From: a candidate division SR1 bacterium Aalborg_AAW-1
GTDB taxonomy: Bacteria > Patescibacteriota > Gracilibacteria > Absconditabacterales > Absconditicoccaceae
DNA length: 64,000 nucleotides
Assembly: GCA_001007975.1 (NCBI GenBank)
Contig: CP011268.1
Location: 124,001 to 188,000 of the forward strand
Direction of reading: 5' to 3'
Of the stretch, positions 45,976-56,125 are shown piece after piece (the stretch's first letter is position 1; each line of letters opens with the position of its first letter). Made by a program: the position numbers and the translations under genes. Below the pieces are notes generated by a model, which worked only from the letters and a program-made list of their open reading frames with translations, searched no databases and was not told the origin of the DNA.

Positions 45976-46299
45976 TTAGAATGGAAGGTCGTCATCTTGA
46001 CTAGTAGATCCATTCGATGAACCACCATTGACACCATCAATTCTCCATGCACTAATACTAGTATAATATCTCTGGGTGTTTTCTGAATAATTCGTTCTGA
46101 AATTAAGAGATACTTTTACTGCATCACCTACTTGAAATGGATCAATAAGATTTACTTTATCTTTAATAAGATCAAAAGAGATACCTCACTTAAATTCTCT
46201 ATCAGTAATTTCTTCTAGTACTACTGTTCTTTTTTGAAGAGCATTTTGACCAACAGTTTCAATATCACCAATGTAAGTAATTGTTCCTTCATATTGCAT
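45976..46299 (-). CDS. DUF3127-like OB-fold protein with SSB-type acidic tail
   Basis: 107 aa. The N-terminal 85 residues fit the DUF3127 family, an OB-fold related to single-stranded DNA-binding proteins: YEGTITYIGDIETVGQNALQK, then FQVGDAVKVSLNFRTN and the closing SISAWRIDG. The tail is Gly/Ser-rich and ends DDDLPF, like the DDDIPF tip by which SSB recruits partner repair enzymes. One UGA (KGGISF). Possibly an SSB-like protein; a canonical ssb was not seen in this window. Confidence 0.72.
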
Positions 46300-46394
46300 G
46301 TGTAATGTGTATTAATGAATAAATAGAATAGTACAAACAATTCTAATTCTACGATAATTATTTTATCGTCATAAAGCAAGAGAAAATAAATAAA

Positions 46395-47798
46395 TTAAAT
46401 GTTTTTAAATTTATATAACTCAATACCATTAATCAATCAATCTATCACACTTTCTTTTACATCTTCTAAAATATTAACTATAACAACTTTATCATCTAAA
46501 GAAATATTTCATTTAAAATAAATTCTAATCATTTCTTTACCAATTTGTTTAAACATTTCGTATGTCGAAGTTTGTCAAATCTTATATCATTTTACTCACC
46601 AAAGAAGATTATTATACCTATATGAAAAATCATCTCTTGTAAAAATCAATAATGGAACACTCATACCTAATGCAGAAATTTTTGCTGCAGTACGGCCATG
46701 AGTTGTATAACATAAAACAATCTTCGCTTCAGTATCGGTAATAATTTTTGGCAATAAATCAATAAGATAGTTATTTTCATCAAGAATATCATCTTTTTTA
46801 TACTGAATACTTCTTATATTTGGCAGATACTGTTCTTGCGATTCAATAAGAGCCAATTCTGAAAATACTTTTTGAATATTTTCTAATGGTGCTTCAGATT
46901 CAGACAAAAATCATTCAGAAATAGTGATAATATCAACTCCTAGTTTTACATAGCGTTGTAATTGATTAATCATTGCTATATCCTCAGCAAGATCCATAGA
47001 ATTTAATACAATAATAACTGGCTTTCAGATATTTTTAACCGAAAGGATAAATTCATGTTCTCCATCCAAATCTGACCAATCATCATGATGTACTACTACA
47101 CCATCAACAGCATCAACGATAGGATATACTCATTCTTTAACCATTTTTTGTGAAAGACGAGCATAGAGTTTCATACCTTGCCCATTATTACTATTCAAAA
47201 AGATCCTAATATCTTCAACATCTCAAGGAGATTTCATTGATCAAGCAGATAATACATTGACACCACTTTGAATTCCCCATATTACATTCTTTTTATCTCT
47301 TTCAGACAAAAATGATACCTTTGGATTATAATTATGAAAAAATATTTTCTGTCCTAAATGGATACTTCATGGCATAACACATACAAGCTTATATAATTCA
47401 TTAGATCTATCAACCAATTTGAGTTGTACCTCACTTCCCATAAATCCTATAATAGTACCTACTGGACAATCATCAATATGAGCATAATTGATAAACAAAG
47501 CACTATTATCATCTTCTAAGATAGAAGAATATTCAAGATATATTGTTTGGTCTAGTACAAATTCTAAAGAATTCATATTTTTAACAGAAATATCTTCTCC
47601 TTTCGTCTCAAGCATAATTGTCTTACTATCATCCAATTTTAATATTGTATCAATATATTTTCTTTGAAGATCATCAAAATTTTTATTTGCAATATCTATC
47701 GAAAACATATTAATAGTATTGATAATTTTAGAAAGTATAGTTTCTTTAGCAATTGTTGAAGAAATTGCGACTCAAGCTTTAATAAATTTTAAGGACAT
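46395..47798 (-). CDS. degenerate pyruvate kinase homologue
   Basis: 467 aa. The fold of pyruvate kinase is recognisable from ordered landmarks: IMLETKGEDISV (usual LDTKGPEIRT), the B-domain, DAVDGVVVHHDDWSDL (usual SDGIMVARGDLG), GKPVIIVLNSMD (usual GKPVI-A-TQMLDSM) and the C-terminal VLCYTTHGRTAAKIS (usual TTSGRTA). The catalytic residues are gone: the ARGDLG loop, the Lys of the KIE strand (here YARLSQ) and the Arg/Asn/Ser of RLNFSHG (here SIDIANKN). It is probably no longer a glycolytic enzyme and may be structural or regulatory. Lies 16 bases downstream of the KH-ATPase gene. Confidence 0.75.
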
Positions 47799-47830
47799 TA
47801 TATAAATATACAAATTAATAAAGTAAGTTT

Positions 47831-49102
47831 TTATTTATAACGAAATCTTTTCTTTTTTTTCCACAACATATTATGAGGTTTGATAATACGCACTGTTTGT
47901 CAGAGTATATCATATTCAAAAGTTTTAATACTGACATGCATTCAGAGTTCTTTCTCTAATTCACGTACAGTATCTCCTCATTTACCAATTAAAGATCACT
48001 TCTCTTCATAAGGCACATAAATATCAAGGGTATTATCTTTAATATCTATACCATATTCATACTGAACTCTTTGAGATAAGTATTCTTCTATATACAAGGA
48101 AGCAAGTTTTAAGCTCCCTGACTGTAACTTTTCTGGATTAAGATCATCAAGAGGCATAACAACAACTTGTTCACCAAAACTATATAATTCATATACTAAC
48201 TGTCAGGAAAAAAAGTTTTTTACTTCCACAACAGGACGAGCCAAATCTTCAGACATCATACCTGATGGTGTTTTAACAGTGAATGATAATGTATAAACAG
48301 TGTGAATAGCACCTTCTTGAATAAATATAATAGTATCAATAACCTGAGGGATCATACCCAAAGACACAACTCATATAAATCTCTGTATACTATCAATAGC
48401 CTTGGTCGCATGAATCACTCATATCAATCAGATACCAGTCAGTCTTAAATCTTTATAGAGAACGAAGTCTGCTTGATTTCTCACCTCATCATATACTGTG
48501 AAATCTGGTCTTGAAAGAAGAAGAATATCCCTTACCTCATCATGAGTACCGTGAGAAAAAGAATATTGTACAACATCATCAGATACTTGCAAATCACGAG
48601 GAGCCTCTATCGTCTTTACAATTTTTTTCTGATCAACATACATATCAATGAGCGCTTGTGCAAATGTTGTTTTCCCTGATCCTGGAGATCAAGCAACTAA
48701 AATTCATTGTGCTTTATTTTTTAACAATTCTACTAGTGTATTATCAATATGGTAATCATCAAACGTCAATCTTTTTACAGGTCTTACAACGGTAATTTCA
48801 TAATCATCAGAAAGAGGAGGATAAACAATCACAATTCTATAATTTCACATCTGAATGACAGTTGATAGATTACGTTCTATCTCAATAGTAGCATCATCAC
48901 GACACTCTACTTCTTTATGTAAGGTTGCAATAATTGTTTTTACTTCTTGCTGTGTCATAATATTTCATACCAATTTCATCTCTCGAGCTCATGGTCATCA
49001 CTGCTTCAAGGATAATTGAGTTCAAGCCTTAATATGAATAGACATAATATCTGATTGGAAATATTGATCTAATATACTGGCATATGAATTTTTTTCTATC
49101 AT
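47831..49102 (-). CDS. PilT-family ATPase with C-terminal KH domain (COG1855 type, no PIN)
   Basis: 423 aa. RecA-like secretion-ATPase core with Walker [15 protein letters not shown] (near residue 137; Gly from UGA), the Asp box IEAPRDLQV, the Walker B-like [15 protein letters not shown] and [21 protein letters not shown]-binding domain follows near residues 345-400 ([26 protein letters not shown]). This order matches the archaeal 'PilT ATPase with PIN and KH domains' family, but the N-terminal PIN nuclease is absent. The start is preceded by no upstream extension. Role unknown; RNA-linked. Confidence 0.8.
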
Positions 49103-49181
49103 AACCAAGATTTAAAATAAAATATCATACAATATATAACCAGTATGTCACCATACCCAAAAAGATATTATAGAGAGTTTC

Positions 49182-49209
49182 TTGTCTTTAAGTATTTTTT
49201 AATTATACT
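49182..49209 (+). promoter_or_regulatory. putative promoter for the 380-aa membrane protein
   Basis: TTGTCT (49182-49187), 16-nt spacer, TATACT (49204-49209), in the 209-base gap between divergent genes. Weak -35. Confidence 0.3.
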
Positions 49210-49311
49210 ATTGTAGTAAGTATATAATACCAATATAAGAGAAAATACAAAACAGATAAAATATAAATAATCGCTTCTGTTTTGCAAGAGAATTTACTAC
49301 ACATCTATTCA

Positions 49312-50454
49312 ATGTTCTATCTTGTACGTACCCTTAAAGAAAACAATGGAGAAAGAATTAACACTGATTTTGTACTAGAAGCAAATGATGACAGTTTAAT
49401 AAAAGATTTTTTCAATAATAACAAAATCATTCTTTTAGGTATATCACAAGTACAAGGACGACCAAGCTCTGCTCAGTATTGTGGGATTTTACAAATAAAT
49501 GAAACAACAACAGCTAATTTTTGTCTAAAAGTTGATAGCGCTGAAGCTTTAGTACAGCGTTGTGTTGATTTAAATTTACCAATTATTAGTGTCAATACTT
49601 TTAATAATAGCATTACCAAAGAAACTTCAACAGGAATAATCAATAAATTACAACAAATAAAAATTGATCAAATAAGCAAACAAAAACAAATTGAACAAGA
49701 AGAAATTGCGAAACAAAACAAAATTATGGACAATAGAAAAAAAGAAAAAATAATGAGTGTAATAAATGATACTCTACAGGATATTAAAAAACTTGAAGAG
49801 CAATATGCCAATAATATGGAACTCATTAATGAAAAAAGAAAACTCAATGATCTCAAAGAACAACTTACAAAAATAAAGATGTGATCCAACATAGAAAAAG
49901 CTACATCAATTTTAGAAGAAACATTTGCCCTGATGGAGCAAATGGAAATGAAAACCATTTACCAACTCAAAGAACAAGAACAAAAAATCAATGAAAACTC
50001 TGTTATTTCAAATGTAGATATTATAAGTGAACTAGAAAAAATTAAAAGAGCACAACAGACTACAAAAGCAGGAACTAAAAAAAGTAAATCTGATCTTTAT
50101 TACACCTATCTTGGTGTCGTATGATTATATCAAAAATTCATCACAAAAGAAGCAATCAACAAAATATCGCATATCACAACAATAAATAAAGATATAATCA
50201 ATTATATATGATTTTGAATAAGTTGATGAGCATTCTGAATTGGCATACTTTTATTCTATTATATCATTACCAATAATATCCATTATAACTTACTATTATG
50301 AATGATTAGTATATGACTATTATGAATAATACGAGAATTATTATTCATTCATAAAAAAGACTCTTTTATTATCAACTTAATCTATATTATCCTTGCTATT
50401 ATACTTACAATTATTATACAAAGGATTATAATAATATTTTTTGCCCTTATATAA
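49312..50454 (+). CDS. hypothetical coiled-coil membrane protein
   Basis: No family recognised. 380 aa in three parts: an N-terminal alpha/beta domain (residues 1-115, MFYLVRTLKENNGER), a long coiled coil (about 120-260, KQKQIEQEEIAKQNKIMDN), and a C-terminal membrane region of four helices (about 295-380, GGAFGIGILLFYYI onward). About 12 UGA codons lie mainly in the membrane part, so only the first 190 residues are visible under the standard code. A TTG at 49282 would add ten residues. The next gene starts 11 bases later. Confidence 0.78.
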
Positions 50455-50465
50455 GTACAATCCTG

Positions 50466-51788
50466 ATGATAGAATTTCTTATCATAAGTATCATAAGCTT
50501 CATCACATGATATTTTTTTGTACGAATAGGCAATACTCGATTAGCACTTATTCCAGTAGTTGTACTATTTCTTTTCATTATGAGTTGATTATGAGGAGTA
50601 TGAATATGATCATTCACAAAAAATCATATAAAAGATCATGGTTCAAAATTATCTCGATGAATTATTGTTATAGGAATTATTCTATTACTTATTAATCAAT
50701 GAATAGTGCGATATCATGTGATTGCTATTACCGTATTACTCAACATTATTTTCTATTTTAGTTCATATCAATGGAACTATAAAGAAGGTAAAACAGTATT
50801 TTTACGATGAATTATTATGACTTTTCTAGTAGGGATTTTCTACACTTTCCAAACATGACAATATAATAGCATTGCTCATATCATTACTATAGGAGGAATA
50901 ATATTATTGTTGCTATCATACAGTATACTATGAATATTTCGCAACCTTTCACAAGAAGACAATATATATGTAAAACATCAAAAAGAATTCTCAATATATA
51001 TTGTGATATGAATCATTCTTTATCGAATATTTCAACCCAATTATAATGCTATTCTTGTTTCACAACTTGCTTTCATAACATTTACTATAGGACTTCGTCA
51101 AACCTATCTTACAAGAAAAAAAGAAATAAAACATGAAAAAAAAACCTGACTCAGTGGACGTTCTTTACTTGCATGACAGAAAGTATTAGAATGGTATGAT
51201 AATCAAAACGAATCTCTTGATCTTCATATATTCAATTTTCTAATCAACAAAGGATATATGCCATCCTCATATGGAATGATCATTCTTCAGTATAGCCAGA
51301 TTATATGAATTATTATTCTTATAGCACTAAGCATACGAAGTCTATTTCAAAACAATGGATATACACTTATACGATATTGGCTTGGGATCTTTTGCTTTAT
51401 CATAACACTATTTTGAATACAATCACAAGAAAAATTTATTCAATACTATAAAACTATTGCAATAGGATTAATTACAGGATCATATTACATTACCCTTTTC
51501 GATACTACTCACAGTAGCAGCACTTTCACACGATGATCTCTGCTTCGATTATGTATTAATATGATTATAGCATTATTTTACCAAGATATTTTCCCTCAAT
51601 CTAAAAATCTCTTCACAAAAAATGATATCGTTTTTTGGCTCATTATGATCATAATAGGAAGTATCATTACTACACTATCTCTGGTATGGTTAGCACTTCC
51701 ATGACAGATACTTTTTGCGATATGATGCATTATAATAGGTATTGTGAGTTATTTTTCTTATCATATTTGGAAAACAGTAAATAAATAA
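50466..51788 (+). CDS. hypothetical polytopic membrane protein
   Basis: No family recognised. 440 aa with about twelve hydrophobic segments and very little else; the central loop (residues 205-255) is basic and helical (RKKEIKHEKKTGLSGR). Over 25 glycines are UGA, so the gene cannot be seen at all with the standard code. Start ATG at 50466, 11 bases after the coiled-coil protein stop, and a strong terminator follows, so the two form a bicistronic unit. Transporter or channel-like by shape only. Confidence 0.75.
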
Positions 51789-51844
51789 CATCTATATTTA
51801 TATTTTGCGATAAAATATTAGAGTTATTCTAACCTAACCAAATA

Positions 51845-51877
51845 AAAAATCTCTATAATAATTATAGAGATTTTTTT
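51845..51877. terminator. bidirectional intrinsic terminator
   Basis: ATCTCTATAAT (51849-51859) pairs with ATTATAGAGAT (51861-51871), flanked by A-run and T-run. Shared by the membrane-protein operon and the convergent rpsA. Confidence 0.8.
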
Positions 51878-51896
51878 GTATTACTAAGCAATAATA

Positions 51897-52988
51897 CTAT
51901 TCTTCAGAGATTTTTTCTCCTTCAGCTGGTGCTTCAAGAGCCTTCATACTCAATCCAATTTTTCTTGCTCTAGGATCAAGAAGAATAAGTTTTGCTTGAA
52001 CAACTTGTCCAATTTTCACCTGACTCTTCTTTGACAATTCACTCAAGTGGATAAGTCCATTGATATCATCATAGATTCTCATAAACACTCCATAAGGTAC
52101 AAATCTCACGATTTCTCCTTCAATAATGTCTCCAATCTTGAAATTCTTTGGAATATATTCCCATGGGTCTCCTTTGAGTTGTTTTCTAGAAAGTGAGATT
52201 TTTCCATTTTCAAGTCCAATCACCTTCACTTCAAATGGATCACCAATTTTAGCAAGTTTACTAATATGGGCAACGTGTCCAAATGTCAATTCCGAGATAT
52301 GGACAAGTCCTTCCACAGATCCTCCAAGAGTCACAAACAATCCATAACTTGAAACACCACTCACCACTCCATTATATGATTTTCCAACTTCAATTTCTTC
52401 CAGAATCTTCTCTGTTTCTTCTTTCAAAGCTTCTCTTTCAGAAAGGATTACTCTCTTCTCTTCTTCATCAACTGAGATTGCTCTCACACTAAATTCTTTA
52501 CCAATAAGTTCTAGAAGCTTATCAAAAATCTGTTCTTGATCACCATCTTCTACTCTTGGGTAGTGAATTGGAGCAAGTTGAGAAAGTGGTATAAATCCTT
52601 TAATACCATGCATATCCACGAGAAGTCCTCCAAGATTTGCTTCAGTTGGCACAACAGTAAAGATTTCATTTGTTTCAATCTTAGAAAGAATGTTTTTCCA
52701 TACATCAATTTGGAGAAGTTTAGTAACAGAAATAATATAATAACCTTCTTTATGTCTAATAGTAGGATTAATAAGTTCAGCCTCGACAGAAGCACCAACA
52801 GATAAATCTACTCAACCTCTTAGAAGGTCTCTCATTTCTTTCTGAAGAATAATAGCAGTAATTGCACCATCAGCACAATCTACTAAAACTCCAGTATCAA
52901 TCTTTTTTACAACAACTCCTTTCAATTTTTGACCTTCTTTCAGAACAGGAACATTCTGTAACAATTGGTCTTCAGCTTTTTTTGCCAT
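51897..52988 (-). CDS. rpsA: 30S ribosomal protein S1
   Basis: RNA-binding ribosomal protein S1. 363 aa with four S1/OB repeats: residues 18-85 (GQKLKGVVVKKIDTGVLVD), 105-175, 193-260 (GKSYNGVVSGVSSYGLFV) and 280-345 (GDIIEGEIVRFVPYGVFM). E. coli S1 has six; four is common in reduced and Gram-positive-like genomes. One internal UGA near the start. Acidic tail APAEGEKISEE. Lies 78 bases downstream of rpsO. Confidence 0.93.
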
Positions 52989-53066
52989 TAAATAATAAAA
53001 AATAAAGAAATAAAATAACGATATACTATATTATTAAGCACAATTACCTAATATATAGTAATAATA

Positions 53067-53366
53067 TTACACCTTTAATCCTGTTTTTTTAGAAACAGTA
53101 AGATACGTTTCGAGATTATTATTCTTAAGATATCTCAAGAATGTTCTTCTCTTAGCTACCAATCTCAAAAGAGATCTTTTTGCATCAAAATCTTTGTGAT
53201 TAGTTTTTAGGTGTTCTTGAAGATCAGTAATTTTAGTAGTCATAAGATTGATTTGATATTCAGGAGATCCTGTATCAAGTTCATGTCTTTGATACCAAAC
53301 TGCTTGATCACCAGTTGCTTGTGTTTTTTTAGCTACTGGTTTTTTAGTTGTTTTCTTTTCTGCCAT
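53067..53366 (-). CDS. rpsO: 30S ribosomal protein S15
   Basis: Primary-binding protein of the 30S central domain, contacting 16S rRNA h20-h22. 99 aa with a short Lys/Thr-rich N-terminal extension (MAEKKTTKKPVAKKTQATGD) that is not usual in S15. Core: DTGSPEYQINLMTTKITDL, then LKTNHKDFDAKRSLLRLVAKRR, the highly conserved rRNA-binding segment. I chose MAEKK as start rather than the upstream TTG/ATG codons because it removes an implausible hydrophobic leader. Confidence 0.93.
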   Translation of the reverse strand: MAEKKTTKKPVAKKTQATGDQAVWYQRHELDTGSPEYQINLMTTKITDLQEHLKTNHKDFDAKRSLLRLVAKRRTFLRYLKNNNLETYLTVSKKTGLKV

Positions 53367-53523
53367 AGGCGAATGAAACATAAAAAATAAAAATTCTGAC
53401 AAGATATCAGTTCAACCACCGATCACGTCATACGACGGAATAATAATATACAAAGCGATAAAACCTTGTCTATGGTAGTAGAGAGCGAGATTGTATTCCT
53501 AGTATAGTATTTAGCCAGGAAAT

Positions 53524-53595
53524 TACCCCTGACAGGAATCGAACCTGTACTTACCCCTTAGGAGAGGGTCGTTCTATCCATTAAACTACAAGAGC
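53524..53595 (-). tRNA. tRNA-Arg (anticodon CCU)
   Basis: Cloverleaf on the minus strand: acceptor GCTCTTG/CAGGGGT with G-U pairs, D-stem GTTT/GAAC, anticodon stem ACCCT/GGGGT with loop CTCCTAA (anticodon CCT, reads AGG), T-arm ACAGG-TTCGATT-CCTGT, discriminator A. CCA is not encoded. Confidence 0.9.
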
Positions 53596-53669
53596 GCACA
53601 AAACTCAAGCTTACTTATACTAAAAAAATAATCAAATATCAAGAAGAAATCACAAAAAATCTATTATTT

Positions 53670-54863
53670 TTATATGATTTTAGATAATGTTTGCACCAAA
53701 GATTCCATATCTTCTACTGTATTGTAGACAAACGGCGATATCCTAACTACTCCATGAGAGATACCAAGACGAGTAAGAAGCGGGTGTGCACAGTGTCATC
53801 ATACCCTTACGCAGATATCATGAGAGGCAAGTTGTTCTCCTATATCATCACCATGAGCTACATTCAGAGATAAGATACCGACCATATTTTCACCTGCTCC
53901 TCATAATACAGCGCTATTTCAGAAAATGTCTTTTATATCATCATAAGATTCTTTCCACTTGCTATGGCTTTCTTTAATATTTGCGTATATATTAAAATTC
54001 TTATAAAAATCACACGCAGCTCATAATCCGACAGCTCATATAAGGTTTGGTGTCCCTGGCTCAAATTTATCTGCTGTACGAATGAGAGAACATCATCTTG
54101 TTGTAACTTCTTCTATAATACCTCATCATCATTGTAAAGTCTGTAGATTTCTTGATTTGTTTTTTTCTATCCATAAGAGGCCTATTCCTGTAGGCCCCAT
54201 CATCTTGTGTCCTGTAAAGAAATAGGCATCACATCATAAGGTAGATACATTCACCTGAAAGTGAGGTATAGCTTGTGAACCATCAACAGCAAAAAAAATA
54301 TCATCTGACAGACATTCATGTATTTTTTGGACATCATAGATTCTTCCTGTCACATTCGAAACATGACTACAAACGACAACTTTTACATTATTATTGTATA
54401 ATTGTTTTTTCAATCACTCAAGGTCAATATCAAGTGTATGTACATCTATATCAATAAACTGGACTTCAAAACCGAGTTGTTTAGACAACAACTGCCAAGG
54501 TACAATTGTTGCATGATGATCTCGTATACCAATGAGTACAGTATCTCACTGTTTCAATCAATAAGAATAGACAAGTGATTGTGCTAAAATATTCGACGCA
54601 TGAGTAGCATTATATGTATATATAATTTCACGATAATCAGATCATATAAATTGAGCCACATTCTTTTTTGAAGAAAGGTAAGCTAACTCTGACTGCTCTG
54701 CTAAAGCGTATTGTCCTCTATGAATATTTGCATAACTGTGACCTATATAAAAATTCATCGCATCAATAACTTGTTGAGGTTTGTGAGTTGTAGAAGCATT
54801 ATCCAGATATATAAGATCAGGATTATTTGTAAAAATAGGGAATTGTTCTCTAATAAATGACAT
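53670..54863 (-). CDS. sufS: cysteine desulfurase, SufS type
   Basis: PLP enzyme that takes sulfur from Cys for Fe-S cluster assembly and tRNA thiolation. 397 aa. Landmarks: YLDNASTTHKPQQVIDA, PLP-Lys in FFTGHKMMGPTGIGLLW (near residue 217), GGGGIIEEV, FEPGTPNLIGAVGLG and the active Cys in RVGGHCAHPLL (near residue 356). UGA makes two Gly in VGGHC and three in GGGG. SufS type by motif order. No sufBCD in the window; it likely supplies MnmA and Nth-type clusters. Confidence 0.95.
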
Positions 54864-54961
54864 ATAACCATACAACAAACTCTAAAAAAAACTTGCAATA
54901 GATAGAAAAACTTTTATATCTATATCAGAATAGTGTTTTTTATATCTTTTTGCAAGACATC

Positions 54962-55588
54962 ATGAAAAATTATGTTACTGAAGCATTATGAACGTTTTTT
55001 CTCGTTCTCGTTATTGGATTAGTAGTAGCTCAAGCAAGTGAATTTGCTCCATTAGCTATCGGAACTGTGCTGATGGTTATGGTATATGCTTGAGGACATA
55101 TTTCTGGAGCACATTATAATCCAGCAGTAACTGTATGACTGGCTCTTTCTGATAAAATCAGTTGGAACAAAGCAGGAGGATATATCCTAGCACAACTTAT
55201 TGGAGCATTCTTAGCTGCATGGGTAAGCTATATGCTTGTAGGTCAAGCTCTTGTTGTAGAACCAACTGCAGCATCTCGAACCTCTATTGTAGCAGAGCTT
55301 ATCTTCACATTTGCTCTTGTCTATGTGGTACTCAATGTTGCAGCTACGAAAGCAACTGAAGGAAATTCTTATTACGGATTAGCAATTGGATTTACGGTTA
55401 TGGCAGCAGCATTTGCAGTAGGAGGAATTTCTGGTGGAGCATTTAATCCAGCAGTAGCATTTGGACCACAACTCTTTGATGCTATTCAAGGAGGTTCATC
55501 AATAAGTTCTATATGGGTTTATCTCATTGGTTGTTTTGGTGGTTGAATTCTTGCTGCTCTTCGATATAATGCAGTAAATAACAAATAA
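54962..55588 (+). CDS. aquaporin/MIP-family channel
   Basis: 208-aa, six-helix major intrinsic protein. Two NPA loops: GGHISGAHYNPAVTVGLAL (near residue 54) and GGAFNPAVAFGP (near 165). Other marks: the conserved N-terminal EALGTFFLV and GLAIGFTVMAAAFAVGG. UGA codes Gly in EALGTF, AGGH, VGLAL and FGGG. Very Ala/Gly-rich. Water versus glycerol selectivity cannot be called from the filter residues I can see. Bounded by divergent sufS and a terminator. Confidence 0.95.
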
Positions 55589-55610
55589 CATTCACCCGTA
55601 TTCAAACAAA

Positions 55611-55643
55611 AAAAAGACTAGCAGACAGGTTGCTAGTTTTTTA
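55611..55643. terminator. bidirectional intrinsic terminator
   Basis: ACTAGCA (55617-55623) pairs with TGCTAGT (55631-55637), with A-run before and T-run after. Between the aquaporin gene and convergent lspA. Confidence 0.8.
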
Positions 55644-55658
55644 TATATGAAATCAATA

Positions 55659-56102
55659 TTATCATATTCATTGCACCTTTTGCTTATTATGTTGTATTAA
55701 ATATACAAAAGCAATAGCCATACCAAAAAATAACAACACATCTGCAACATTAAAAATAAACCAAGAAGGAAATACCAAAAAATCTCTTACTCCATCGTAG
55801 ATAATTCTATCATACAAATTACCTAATGTTCAAGCTATAAGTAATATGATAGCCATACGAGGAAACATCTTCTTATCATACATAACAATAAAAAGAGCCA
55901 AAGCAACTATTGTCATACCAATAATCAATCCTCAAGACATATTCATAGAGAATGAAATTCATCTATTGATAGCTGGTTCTAATAGAAAAAATTCTTCTCA
56001 TAACCTATTGTTATAAAACACATACTTTGTTATCAGATCAATCACTACAAAGGTGAATATACTTATTATATCAATCAAATAATAGGTATTTTTTTTGTTC
56101 AT
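55659..56102 (-). CDS. lspA: LspA lipoprotein signal peptidase II
   Basis: Aspartic membrane protease that removes lipoprotein signal peptides. 147 aa with four membrane segments. Conserved Asp pair: GNLYDRIIYDGVRDF and FNVADVLLFFGM. N-terminal VVIDLITKYV is the family motif with the conserved Asp and Lys. Three UGAs as Gly, including AGTLGNLYD, and two in the tail. 23 bases downstream of the TraG-like ATPase at 56126-58591, so probably in that operon. The small lipoprotein at 10238 is one possible client. Confidence 0.95.
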
Positions 56103-56125
56103 TATAAATACAACAAATAAAAGAA

